In this document: one piece after another, positions 55,845 through 64,000 of the stretch | Layout: each line of letters starts with the position of its first letter | Position numbering within the stretch: the stretch's first letter is position 1 | NCBI RefSeq assembly: GCF_950100655.1 | Contig: NZ_CATNLY010000045.1 | Span: 1 to 64,000, forward strand | DNA: 64,000 bases | Source: Pleomorphomonas sp. T1.2MG-36 | GTDB lineage: Bacteria; Pseudomonadota; Alphaproteobacteria; Rhizobiales; Pleomorphomonadaceae | Direction: 5' to 3' | Made by a program: the position numbers and the translations under genes | The notes under the pieces: generated by a model | Database searches by the model: none | What the model was told of the DNA's origin: nothing | What the model saw: only the letters and a program-made list of their open reading frames with translations

Positions 55845-58694
55845 TCAATCTTCGCTGGTGCGCATCAGGATCTCGCGCTTGCCCGCGTGGTTGGGAGGAC
55901 CGACCAGCCCTTCCTTCTCCATCCGCTCGATGAGAGAGGCGGCGCGGTTGTAGCCGATGCCGAGCCGGCGCTGGATGTAGCTTGTGGTCGCGCGCTTGTC
56001 GCGCAGCACCAGCGCCACAGCCTGTTCGTAAAGGTCGGCATTTTCATCGACCGGAGCCGATTCGCCGCCGCCGCTCTCTTCCTCGTCGTCGGCTGTGATC
56101 GCTTCGAGGTAATCGGGCGTTCCCTGCGTCTTGAGGTGAGCGACAATCGCCTCCACCTCGCCGTCGGAAACAAACGGACCGTGGACGCGCTGGATGCGGC
56201 CGCCACCCTGCATGTAGAGCATGTCGCCCTGGCCGAGGAGCTGTTCGGCTCCCTGCTCGCCGAGGATGGTACGGCTGTCGATCTTCGAGGTGACCTGGAA
56301 AGAGATACGGGTCGGGAAGTTGGCCTTGATCGTACCGGTGATCACGTCGACCGACGGACGTTGCGTCGCCATGATGACGTGAATGCCGGCGGCGCGGGCC
56401 ATTTGGGCGAGACGCTGTACCGCGCCCTCGATTTCCTTGCCGGCCACCATCATCAGATCGGCCATCTCGTCGATGATGACGACGATGAACGGCAGCGGCT
56501 TGAGTTCCATCTCCTCGGTTTCGAAGATGGGTTCGCCGGTCTCCTTGTCAAAGCCGGTCTGGACGGTGCGGTTGATGCTCTCGCCGCGCTCGATCGCCTG
56601 CGCCACGCGGGCATTGAAGCCCTCGATGTTGCGCACGCCGACCTTGGACATCTTCTTGTAGCGGTCCTCCATTTCTCGGACCGTCCACTTGAGAGCCACC
56701 ACGGCCTTGCGCGGATCGGTGACCACCGGCGTCAGGAGATGGGGAATGCCGTCGTAGACCGAGAGCTCCAGCATCTTCGGATCGATCATGATCAGCCGGC
56801 ACTCCTCGGGCGTCATCCGATAGAGGAGGCTCAAAATCATCGTGTTGATCGACACCGACTTACCCGAACCGGTCGTGCCGGCCACCAGCATGTGCGGCGT
56901 ACGGGCAAGATCGATGATCACCGGCTCGCCACCGATGGTCTTGCCGAGGGCCAGTGCCAGCCGTCCCTTGAACTTCTCGAAGTCCTGGCTGGCGATCAGT
57001 TCGCGCAGATAGACCATCTCGCGCCGCTGGTTGGGCAGCTCGATGCCGATGGCATTCTTGCCGGGAATGACGGCGACGCGTGCGGCAACCGCGCTCATCG
57101 AGCGGGCGATGTCGTCGGCCAGGCCGATGACACGGGACGACTTGATGCCGGGCGCCGGCTCCAGTTCATAAAGCGTCACCACCGGCCCCGGGCGAACGTT
57201 GAAGATCTCGCCCTTGATGCCGAAGTCTTCGAGCACGCCTTCCAGCAAGCCGGCATTCTGCTCCAGACTGTCCGGCGTGTACTGAACGCCATTTCCGCCC
57301 TTGGGTTCGGCCAGGAGCTCGATGGCCGGGAACTCGAAACGGGCCTCGTCGAGCAGCGACAGCTGCGTGCCACCCTTGGCCCTTTTGCTGGGCTGCATCG
57401 GCGGCGCGGGCGCCTTGACGCGGGCCGCCGGTTTCTCCTGCGGCGCGGCCGACTTGCCTATGCGCGAAGCAGGACCGCGAAGCGGAGCGGGACGCGGCTC
57501 GAAGGCGCGTGGCGCCGGCGCCACGGCGACCGGCTCCGGAGGCGAAATCAACTCCGTCTCGTCGTAATCGGACAGGCGGTCGTCAAGATCGAACGGCGGC
57601 GGATCGTCGTCCTCGTCTTCCTCGACCACCGCTTCCGGGGCCGCGGGCCGGGGCCGCTCGACTGGAGAGAAGGAAGGTTCGACGCGGCCGACGCGCCGCT
57701 CGGCAACCGGCGGCTCGTAGTCGTCCTCATCCTCGTCATCGGCAACGGGCGCAGCAGCGGGGCGCGGCCGGCCGGCAAGGGTTGGTTCGGCCCGGCGCGA
57801 GACCGGCGGCTCGTAATCGTCCTCGCCCTCGTCATCATATTCCTCACCCGGATAGGCGAAGGCCGGACGATGGAAGAGGCGGCGGGACAGGCTGGCGCGC
57901 AGCGTCAGCCACCAATGGCCGGCGACCCCGATGAGGGCGCCGATGCGGCTTTCGCTCCCGTCCTCTTCCTCGTCGTCTTCATCGTCGTCGACAGCCACCA
58001 CGGGATTGACGATACGATGACCGGGCACGCCCGAAGCGTAGATCATGGCGGCCAGCGCCAACGGACCGGTGACGATCAGCACAATGAGTCGCAGCGTGTC
58101 GGTAAGGATGCCGTTATTGAAAGCGGCCGGCAGCTGGAGCATCAGATCGCCGATGGCGCCACCAAGACCGGTGGGCAAAGGCCAGCCGGTGGTTGGCGGC
58201 AGGGCGCCCATGAACGCGGCGCCGATCAGCGTGCCGATCAGCCAGCCGATCAGCCGGTTGCGCGCCACGTGCGGAATGCGGCCGATGGTCAGCTGCCAAC
58301 CCCAGATCACCACGGGCGCCAGGAACAACGCCGCATTGAGGCCGATGAGCTGCATGATCAGGTCGGCAACCACCGCGCCGGCCGGACCCATGACGTTGCG
58401 TGTCGGTCCATCGGCGATATGGCTCCAGCTCGGATCGTCCACCGACCAGGTGGCAAGCGCCGCCGACAGAGCCGCGACACCGGCGATCAGCATCAAGCCC
58501 GATGCGCCGGCGATGTTGCGCAGCATCGCCTGCCGCAAGCGATCCTCGCGCGTCGGCGCCGCGCGCCGCATCCGCTTGTCGAGTTCCTTGAGATTGGCGG
58601 CGCGGCGGGCGTTGACCGGGCGCGGCTCGTAGGGGCCGTCGAGCCGGCCGCCGGTCTCGCGAAGACGGGGACTGGTCCTCATTTCTGCTCTCAT
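55845..58694 (-). CDS. ftsK: DNA translocase FtsK
   Basis: A 949-residue septal DNA pump. Four membrane helices occupy about residues 58-220. A long acidic, proline-rich linker (about 240-470) holds repeated EDDYEPPV blocks. The motor has Walker [11 protein letters not shown] and the [11 protein letters not shown]alker B, and the C-terminal gamma winged helix ([20 protein letters not shown]) reads KOPS sequences. The ATG overlaps the aminotransferase stop. It couples chromosome segregation to division. Confidence 0.97.
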   Translation of the reverse strand: MRAEMRTSPRLRETGGRLDGPYEPRPVNARRAANLKELDKRMRRAAPTREDRLRQAMLRNIAGASGLMLIAGVAALSAALATWSVDDPSWSHIADGPTRNVMGPAGAVVADLIMQLIGLNAALFLAPVVIWGWQLTIGRIPHVARNRLIGWLIGTLIGAAFMGALPPTTGWPLPTGLGGAIGDLMLQLPAAFNNGILTDTLRLIVLIVTGPLALAAMIYASGVPGHRIVNPVVAVDDDEDDEEEDGSESRIGALIGVAGHWWLTLRASLSRRLFHRPAFAYPGEEYDDEGEDDYEPPVSRRAEPTLAGRPRPAAAPVADDEDEDDYEPPVAERRVGRVEPSFSPVERPRPAAPEAVVEEDEDDDPPPFDLDDRLSDYDETELISPPEPVAVAPAPRAFEPRPAPLRGPASRIGKSAAPQEKPAARVKAPAPPMQPSKRAKGGTQLSLLDEARFEFPAIELLAEPKGGNGVQYTPDSLEQNAGLLEGVLEDFGIKGEIFNVRPGPVVTLYELEPAPGIKSSRVIGLADDIARSMSAVAARVAVIPGKNAIGIELPNQRREMVYLRELIASQDFEKFKGRLALALGKTIGGEPVIIDLARTPHMLVAGTTGSGKSVSINTMILSLLYRMTPEECRLIMIDPKMLELSVYDGIPHLLTPVVTDPRKAVVALKWTVREMEDRYKKMSKVGVRNIEGFNARVAQAIERGESINRTVQTGFDKETGEPIFETEEMELKPLPFIVVIIDEMADLMMVAGKEIEGAVQRLAQMARAAGIHVIMATQRPSVDVITGTIKANFPTRISFQVTSKIDSRTILGEQGAEQLLGQGDMLYMQGGGRIQRVHGPFVSDGEVEAIVAHLKTQGTPDYLEAITADDEEESGGGESAPVDENADLYEQAVALVLRDKRATTSYIQRRLGIGYNRAASLIERMEKEGLVGPPNHAGKREILMRTSED

Positions 58695-59887
58695 GACAGA
58701 ACCTCCGAGAGACGGCTCAGCGCCTCGCGACTTGTCTCAAGGCTTTCGACCATGGCGATGCGAACAAAGTCGGCCCCAGGATTGATGCCATCGGCATCCG
58801 TTGCCGACAAATACCCACCCGGCACAACCTTGACGCCCTGCTCTTTCCAGAGCCGGGCCGTCACCTCTTCACCGCCGCCCCAACGACTGACATCAAGCCA
58901 AAGGAAGAAGCCGCCGGGCGGCACGAGATCCGGGAAACGACCGCCCAGCATCTCCTGGGCGGCAGCATACTTGAGATCGTAAAGCCGGCGATTTTCACGG
59001 ACGTGTGCCTCATCGGCGAGCGCGGCGACCGCCACTGCCTGGATTGGCATCGGCACCTGGGGCGCCGTCACGTTGCGCAAGGCTGCCCACGCTTTCAGGA
59101 AAGCGGGGTCGCCGATCGCGAAACCGCATCGGGCACCGGCAAGATTGGAGCGCTTGGACAGCGAGTTGAAGGCAACGACGCCCGACAATTCGCCGCTGAT
59201 GCCGAACGCCGCGGCAAGCACGCCGTCGGGCGCTCGGCCGCGCCAGATTTCCGAATAGCACTCGTCGGAAAACAGAAGGAAACCGCGCTCCCGCGCCAGG
59301 CGGACCAGCCCTTCGAGCCGACCGAGATCGGCAACGGCTCCTTGCGGATTGGCCGGGCTGGCATGGAAGGCCGCCACCGTTCGGGCGAGAACATCGGCCG
59401 GCAAACTCTCGAAACGCGGCAGGAAGCCATCCTCGCGATTGGCGGCGACAAGCACCGGTTCGGCCCCGGCTGCTTCGGCAGCGGCGGCATAGACGGCATA
59501 AAAGGGATTGGGCAACAAGATCGCCGGACGCACGCCCTTGTCGCTGCCGGCAAGCCTAACAGCGGTGAGCGTCGCGTGAAAAAGCCCCTCGCGCGACCCG
59601 TTGAGCGGCAATACGCCGTCATCGCGGTCGATGGCCCCGCCAGGAAGGCCGAACCGCCGTTCGGCCCAGCCGGCAACGGCCGCGCGGAAAGCCGGCGTAC
59701 CCTTGATCGGCGGATAACGAACAAAATCGGCCAACGCGCCCGAAAGCACCGGACCGACGAATTCGGGTACGGGATGACGCGGCTCGCCGACCGAAACGTC
59801 GATCGGAGGGCGGCCCGGCTCGACACCGGCGATCAAACGACCGAGGCGTTGAAACGGAGAAAGGGGAAGCGGCACGCGTGGCGACAT
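58691..59887 (-). CDS. Class I/II aminotransferase (DapC-like)
   Basis: A 398-residue PLP-dependent aminotransferase of fold type I. The PLP lysine is in [28 protein letters not shown] and [12 protein letters not shown] are standard motifs. It resembles N-succinyldiaminopimelate aminotransferases (DapC), so lysine and peptidoglycan precursor synthesis is plausible, but aspartate or other transamination cannot be excluded. It precedes ftsK with overlapping codons, and a CtrA-like box lies 90 bases upstream. Confidence 0.85.
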   Translation of the reverse strand: MSPRVPLPLSPFQRLGRLIAGVEPGRPPIDVSVGEPRHPVPEFVGPVLSGALADFVRYPPIKGTPAFRAAVAGWAERRFGLPGGAIDRDDGVLPLNGSREGLFHATLTAVRLAGSDKGVRPAILLPNPFYAVYAAAAEAAGAEPVLVAANREDGFLPRFESLPADVLARTVAAFHASPANPQGAVADLGRLEGLVRLARERGFLLFSDECYSEIWRGRAPDGVLAAAFGISGELSGVVAFNSLSKRSNLAGARCGFAIGDPAFLKAWAALRNVTAPQVPMPIQAVAVAALADEAHVRENRRLYDLKYAAAQEMLGGRFPDLVPPGGFFLWLDVSRWGGGEEVTARLWKEQGVKVVPGGYLSATDADGINPGADFVRIAMVESLETSREALSRLSEVLS

Positions 59888-59972
59888 GTAACCAGGGCTC
59901 GGGCAACGGGTGATTCGGCCCGCCGCCCGAAGGCGGCCGGACCTTTTCTGCTGCCGGCCACTTTAGGCACCC

Positions 59973-59991
59973 ATGGTTAAACGCTCTTTAA
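59973..59991 (-). promoter_or_regulatory. CtrA-like binding site upstream of aminotransferase-ftsK
   Basis: The minus strand reads TTAA-AGAGCGT-TTAACCAT, an exact match to the CtrA consensus TTAA-N7-TTAACCAT. It also forms part of a 7-bp inverted repeat (GGTTAAA / TTTAACC). It lies 86 bases upstream of the aminotransferase start, between that gene and the second glnK. CtrA is the cell-cycle regulator of alphaproteobacteria. Confidence 0.6.
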
Positions 59992-60010
59992 CCCTGTGCG
60001 CCACGACACC

Positions 60011-60463
<453 letters not shown>

Positions 60464-60483
60464 TCATCCGACGCACGAACTTC

Positions 60484-60499
60484 CGCAACGACTGCGCCC
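60484..60499 (-). promoter_or_regulatory. Weak sigma-54-like site upstream of the second glnK
   Basis: The minus strand reads GGGCGCAGTCGTTGCG, with GG and GC 10 bases apart and TTGC intact, but two mismatches in the -24 element. It lies about 135 bases upstream of the start and downstream of the amtB terminator, so it could drive this P-II gene independently. Confidence 0.35.
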
Positions 60500-60535
60500 A
60501 AAGGATGATTCCACCCGACGGAGTAAAACGCCGAC

Positions 60536-60561
60536 GGGCGAGCTCCGTTTGGAGCCCGCCC
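60536..60561 (-). terminator. Hairpin terminator after amtB
   Basis: On the minus strand GGGCGGGCTCC pairs with GGAGCTCGCCC (one G-U pair) around a 4-nt loop, followed by GTCGGCGTTTTAC. It begins 31 bases after the amtB stop and probably ends the glnK-amtB message. Confidence 0.65.
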
Positions 60562-60592
60562 GCCAGGACTTGTCGACTGAATGATGTCAGTC

Positions 60593-61939
60593 TCAGTTGT
60601 AGGCGCGTTCGCCGTGGGTGGTGACGTCGAGGCCTTCGCGCTCGGCCGTCTCGGTGACACGGAGACCAATGATCGCCTTGACGATGGTGAGGGCGATTAC
60701 CGACACGATGCCAGACACCAGGATGCAGATGATGACCGCGACGATCTGCGCCGTAACCTGAGTGCCGAAGCCGGGGTAGCTGGCATAGATGCCGCCAAGC
60801 GCCGGATTGGCGAACACGCCGGTCAGGATGGCGCCGACGATACCGCCAACGCCATGCACGCCGAACACGTCGAGCGCGTCGTCGTAGCCGAACTTCGACT
60901 TGACCCAGGTCGAGGCCCAGAAGCAGATCGCGCCGGCGGCGAGACCGATGATGATCGCGCCGAACGGCCCGGCGGTACCGCAAGCGGGGGTGATGGCGAC
61001 GAGGCCGGCAACCACGCCGGAAGCGCCACCCAGAAGGGAGGCATGTCCACGGGTGAGCCATTCGGCGAACGGCCAGGCGATGGCCGCGGCGGCGGTGGCG
61101 ACGATGGTGTTGATGAGCGCATAACCGGCAACGCCATCGGCAGCGAGCTCGGAACCGGCATTGAAGCCGAACCAGCCGACCCACAGAAGCATGGCGCCGA
61201 TATAGGTCAGCACAAGGTTGTGCGGGGCGAAGTTGTCACGGCCGAGGCCGATGCGCTTGCCGCCCATGATGGCGATGACAAGACCGGCGATACCGGCATT
61301 GATATGCACCACGGTGCCACCGGCGAAGTCCAGGGCGCCCCAACCGGAGCCGATATAGGAACCGGCACCGCCCCAGACCATGTGGGCCATCGGCAGATAG
61401 GCGAAGGTGAACCACAGGATCAGGAAGAAGATCACCGCCGAGAACTTAACGCGCTCGGCCGAGGCGCCGATGATCAGCGCCGGGGTGATGCAGGCGAAGG
61501 TCATCTGGAAGGCGACGAAGACGATCTCCGGAATGGAGCCGGAGACCGAAGCCGGTGTGATGCCCGCCAGCATGACCTTGTCCAGCGTGCCGACGAACGG
61601 CGACAGCGCCGTCGCCTCGCCGGGCATGGTGAAGGCGATGGAATAGCCGTAGGTGATCCACAGGATCGCCATCACCGCAAAGCCGATAAGGCACTGCATC
61701 AGGATCGACAGCACGTTCTTGGAGCGGACGAGGCCGCCGTAGAACAGCGCCAGCGCCGGTACCGTCATCATGACGACCAGAACGGTGGAGACCAGCATCC
61801 AGGCGGTGTGGCCGGGATCGGCGGTGGGAACCGGAGCGGCGGCCTCGACGGCGGGCGCGACGGCGTCCTGGGCGAAAGCCGCGGCGGCCGAAAGCGCCAG
61901 GATCGGCGCAGCCGCGAGAAGTGGCTTGAGATACTTCAT
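60593..61939 (-). CDS. amtB: Ammonium transporter AmtB
   Basis: A 448-residue ammonium channel. A cleavable signal peptide (LLAAAPILALSAAAAFA) is followed by 11 membrane helices. The ammonium path is seen in DFAGGTVVHINAGIAGLVIA with the first twin histidine and DVFGVHGVGGIVGAILTG with the second. The C-terminal tail ends HGERAYN, where P-II binds. The ATG at 61939 gives the signal peptide; an extension to 61999 has no function. It is preceded by one glnK and followed by another. Confidence 0.96.
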   Translation of the reverse strand: MKYLKPLLAAAPILALSAAAAFAQDAVAPAVEAAAPVPTADPGHTAWMLVSTVLVVMMTVPALALFYGGLVRSKNVLSILMQCLIGFAVMAILWITYGYSIAFTMPGEATALSPFVGTLDKVMLAGITPASVSGSIPEIVFVAFQMTFACITPALIIGASAERVKFSAVIFFLILWFTFAYLPMAHMVWGGAGSYIGSGWGALDFAGGTVVHINAGIAGLVIAIMGGKRIGLGRDNFAPHNLVLTYIGAMLLWVGWFGFNAGSELAADGVAGYALINTIVATAAAAIAWPFAEWLTRGHASLLGGASGVVAGLVAITPACGTAGPFGAIIIGLAAGAICFWASTWVKSKFGYDDALDVFGVHGVGGIVGAILTGVFANPALGGIYASYPGFGTQVTAQIVAVIICILVSGIVSVIALTIVKAIIGLRVTETAEREGLDVTTHGERAYN

Positions 61940-62013
61940 CGAAATCCTCTTGGATCGGTTGTCGACTGTCCGCAGGGCATCACCCTTGGGGCGAAACACC
62001 GGCGGCGTGCCTT

Positions 62014-62033
62014 GGAAGCCCCGACGGGCTTCC
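62014..62033 (-). other. Intercistronic hairpin between glnK and amtB
   Basis: A perfect 8-bp stem GGAAGCCC / GGGCTTCC with a 4-nt loop lies 8 bases after the glnK stop, within the 102-base gap to amtB. It has no U-run. It could stabilise the glnK message or reduce amtB expression. Confidence 0.5.
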
Positions 62034-62041
62034 CGAATGGG

Positions 62042-62790
<749 letters not shown>

Positions 62791-64000
62791 ATGACAGAAC
62801 CTGTCGAAAGAGTGGACGTGCTGGTCGCTGGCGGCGGCTACGTCGGCCTTTCCGCCGCGCTCGCCATCGCCGCTTCGGTGCCGGGTGCCCGCGTGGCGCT
62901 CGCCGACCCCCGCCCGTGGCGCGAAGCCTCGGGCGATCTGCGGGCCTTCGCGGTGGCAGCGGCGGGCCGGCGCGTGCTTTCAGCTCTTGGTGTCTGGGAC
63001 GACCTCGTTGGCGAGGCCGAGCCGGTCCGCGAGATGATCGTCACCGACTCTCGCCTCGACGACCTCATCCGGCCGGTGTTCCTGACTTTCGAACGGCAGC
63101 AGGATGGGGCCCCTCTCGCGCACATGCTGCCGAACGGCCCGCTGGTCGCGGCACTGGGCGCAGCGGCCGAAGCCGCCGGCGTCCGCTTCCTGACGCCCGA
63201 CAGCGTACTGGCCACCGAACAGAGCCCAGGCGGCCGCCGGGTGATGCTCGCATCCGGGAAAACGCTGGTCGCTTCCCTGGTGGTCGCCGCCGACGGTGCC
63301 CGCTCGCGCCTGCGCTCGGAAGCCGGCATCGGCGTCAACTCCTGGAACTACGGCCAATCGGGGATCGTCGCCACCATCGAACACGATCGACCGCATGAAG
63401 GACGCGCCGAAGAGCATTTCCTACCGGCGGGCCCGTTTGCCGTGCTGCCGCTCAAAGGTGGCAATCGATCCTCGCTCGTCTGGAGCGAACGCACCGATAT
63501 CGCCGGCCGTCTTGTCGCCGGCGCGCCGTTCCTGTTCGACGCGGAACTCGTCCGCCGGATCGGCCACCGCCTCGGCGAGGTTCGCGTCGTTGGCCGGAAG
63601 CAGGCCTTCCCGCTCGGACTGGCGCTCGCCCGCCGCTTCACGGCCGATCGGCTGGCGCTGATCGGCGACGCCGCACATGCCATTCATCCCATTGCCGGCC
63701 AAGGCCTCAACCTTGGCTTCAAGGATGCGGCCGCGCTGGCGGAGGTCGTTGCAATCACCCTGCGCGCCGGTCGCGACCCCGGTGCTGCCGACGTTCTGGA
63801 CGAATATCAGCGTTGGCGCGGCTTCGACACCTTGCGCATGGCCGCGATGACCGATGGGCTGAATCGGCTGTTCTCCAACGATGTCGGGCCACTGCGGCTG
63901 ATCCGCGATCTCGGTCTCGGGTTGGTCGATCGGCTGCCACCGATCAAGCGGGTGTTCGCCGACGCGGCGGCCGGCGCACCCGGGCCGTCGCCACGTCTCG
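62791..64000 (+). CDS. ubiH: UbiH/UbiF/Coq6-family FAD-dependent monooxygenase (partial, runs off the window)
   Basis: At least 403 residues of a flavoprotein hydroxylase of ubiquinone synthesis; the 3' end is outside the window. The FAD-binding GGGYVGLSAALAIAASVP lies at the N-terminus, VVAADGARSRLRSEAGI is the DG motif, and LIGDAAHAIHPIAGQGLNLG is the diagnostic GD/ubiH signature. The ATG at 62791 follows GGAAGGGAAG by about 5 bases. It hydroxylates the quinone ring with NADPH and oxygen. Which ring position cannot be read. It is divergent from glnK-amtB. Confidence 0.92.
   Translation, partial: MTEPVERVDVLVAGGGYVGLSAALAIAASVPGARVALADPRPWREASGDLRAFAVAAAGRRVLSALGVWDDLVGEAEPVREMIVTDSRLDDLIRPVFLTFERQQDGAPLAHMLPNGPLVAALGAAAEAAGVRFLTPDSVLATEQSPGGRRVMLASGKTLVASLVVAADGARSRLRSEAGIGVNSWNYGQSGIVATIEHDRPHEGRAEEHFLPAGPFAVLPLKGGNRSSLVWSERTDIAGRLVAGAPFLFDAELVRRIGHRLGEVRVVGRKQAFPLGLALARRFTADRLALIGDAAHAIHPIAGQGLNLGFKDAAALAEVVAITLRAGRDPGAADVLDEYQRWRGFDTLRMAAMTDGLNRLFSNDVGPLRLIRDLGLGLVDRLPPIKRVFADAAAGAPGPSPRL

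Noticed and set aside
55887..58982. A plus-strand open frame of more than 1000 codons opposite ftsK and the aminotransferase gene
   Set aside because: It is a GC-skew shadow: ftsK on the other strand has all family motifs, and the antisense frame has no ribosome site or recognisable domain.

Overview
The window is about 65% GC, densely packed, and reads as chromosome of an alphaproteobacterium of the Hyphomicrobiales (Rhizobiales) type. The main reason is a long housekeeping block (rplU-rpmA-acetyltransferases-obgE-proB-proA-nadD-rsfS-rlmH-envC-ctpA-yibQ-rppH, then holA-lptE-leuS and aminotransferase-ftsK next to glnK-amtB-ubiH) in an order I know from that group. A YjjI/YjjW glycyl radical enzyme pair suggests a facultative anaerobe; a Pleomorphomonas-like genus is possible but only a guess. 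All calls come from reading motifs, starts and neighbours; no database search was run.

Layout. (1) 1-4.2 kb: nucleotide-sugar genes for surface polysaccharide (end of ugd, an epimerase, manC, manB). (2) 4.3-7.3 kb: a GNAT acyltransferase and an enolase-superfamily acylamino-acid racemase, overlapping and divergent from an RpiR regulator. (3) 7.7-24.3 kb: a large accessory catabolic region. It holds a dipeptide/oligopeptide-type ABC importer, a sialidase-like beta-propeller, a DUF1537 sugar-acid kinase, a GntR regulator, a hydratase, a PrpR-like sigma-54 activator, and a pdxA / iron-alcohol dehydrogenase / DapA-like aldolase / 2-hydroxyacid dehydrogenase operon. A textbook sigma-54 promoter lies upstream of the importer. 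A 47-residue hypothetical gene with its own operator-like palindrome and terminator sits at the region's edge. (4) 25.0-36.5 kb: a voltage-gated-type potassium channel with a C-terminal zinc ribbon, the yjjI/yjjW pair, an acyl-CoA ligase, a creatininase-family enzyme, a polyamine-type ABC importer, a nucleoside deaminase and a LysR regulator. (5) 36.6 kb to the end: tRNA-Ser(CGA) and the core block, ending in a partial ubiH-family gene.

How genes may work together. In region 3 the kinase plus PdxA pair fits the known chemistry of four-carbon sugar-acid breakdown (4-phosphorylation, then oxidation and decarboxylation to dihydroxyacetone phosphate). The dehydrogenases and aldolase would convert the imported compound into such an acid; the substrate is unknown. 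In region 2 the pair matches the N-succinylamino-acid racemase / succinyltransferase route from D- to L-amino acids. In the nitrogen locus two P-II genes flank amtB, each with its own sigma-54-like upstream site. A CtrA-like box precedes the aminotransferase-ftsK operon, suggesting cell-cycle control.

No insertion sequence, prophage, integrase, rRNA or CRISPR array was seen.
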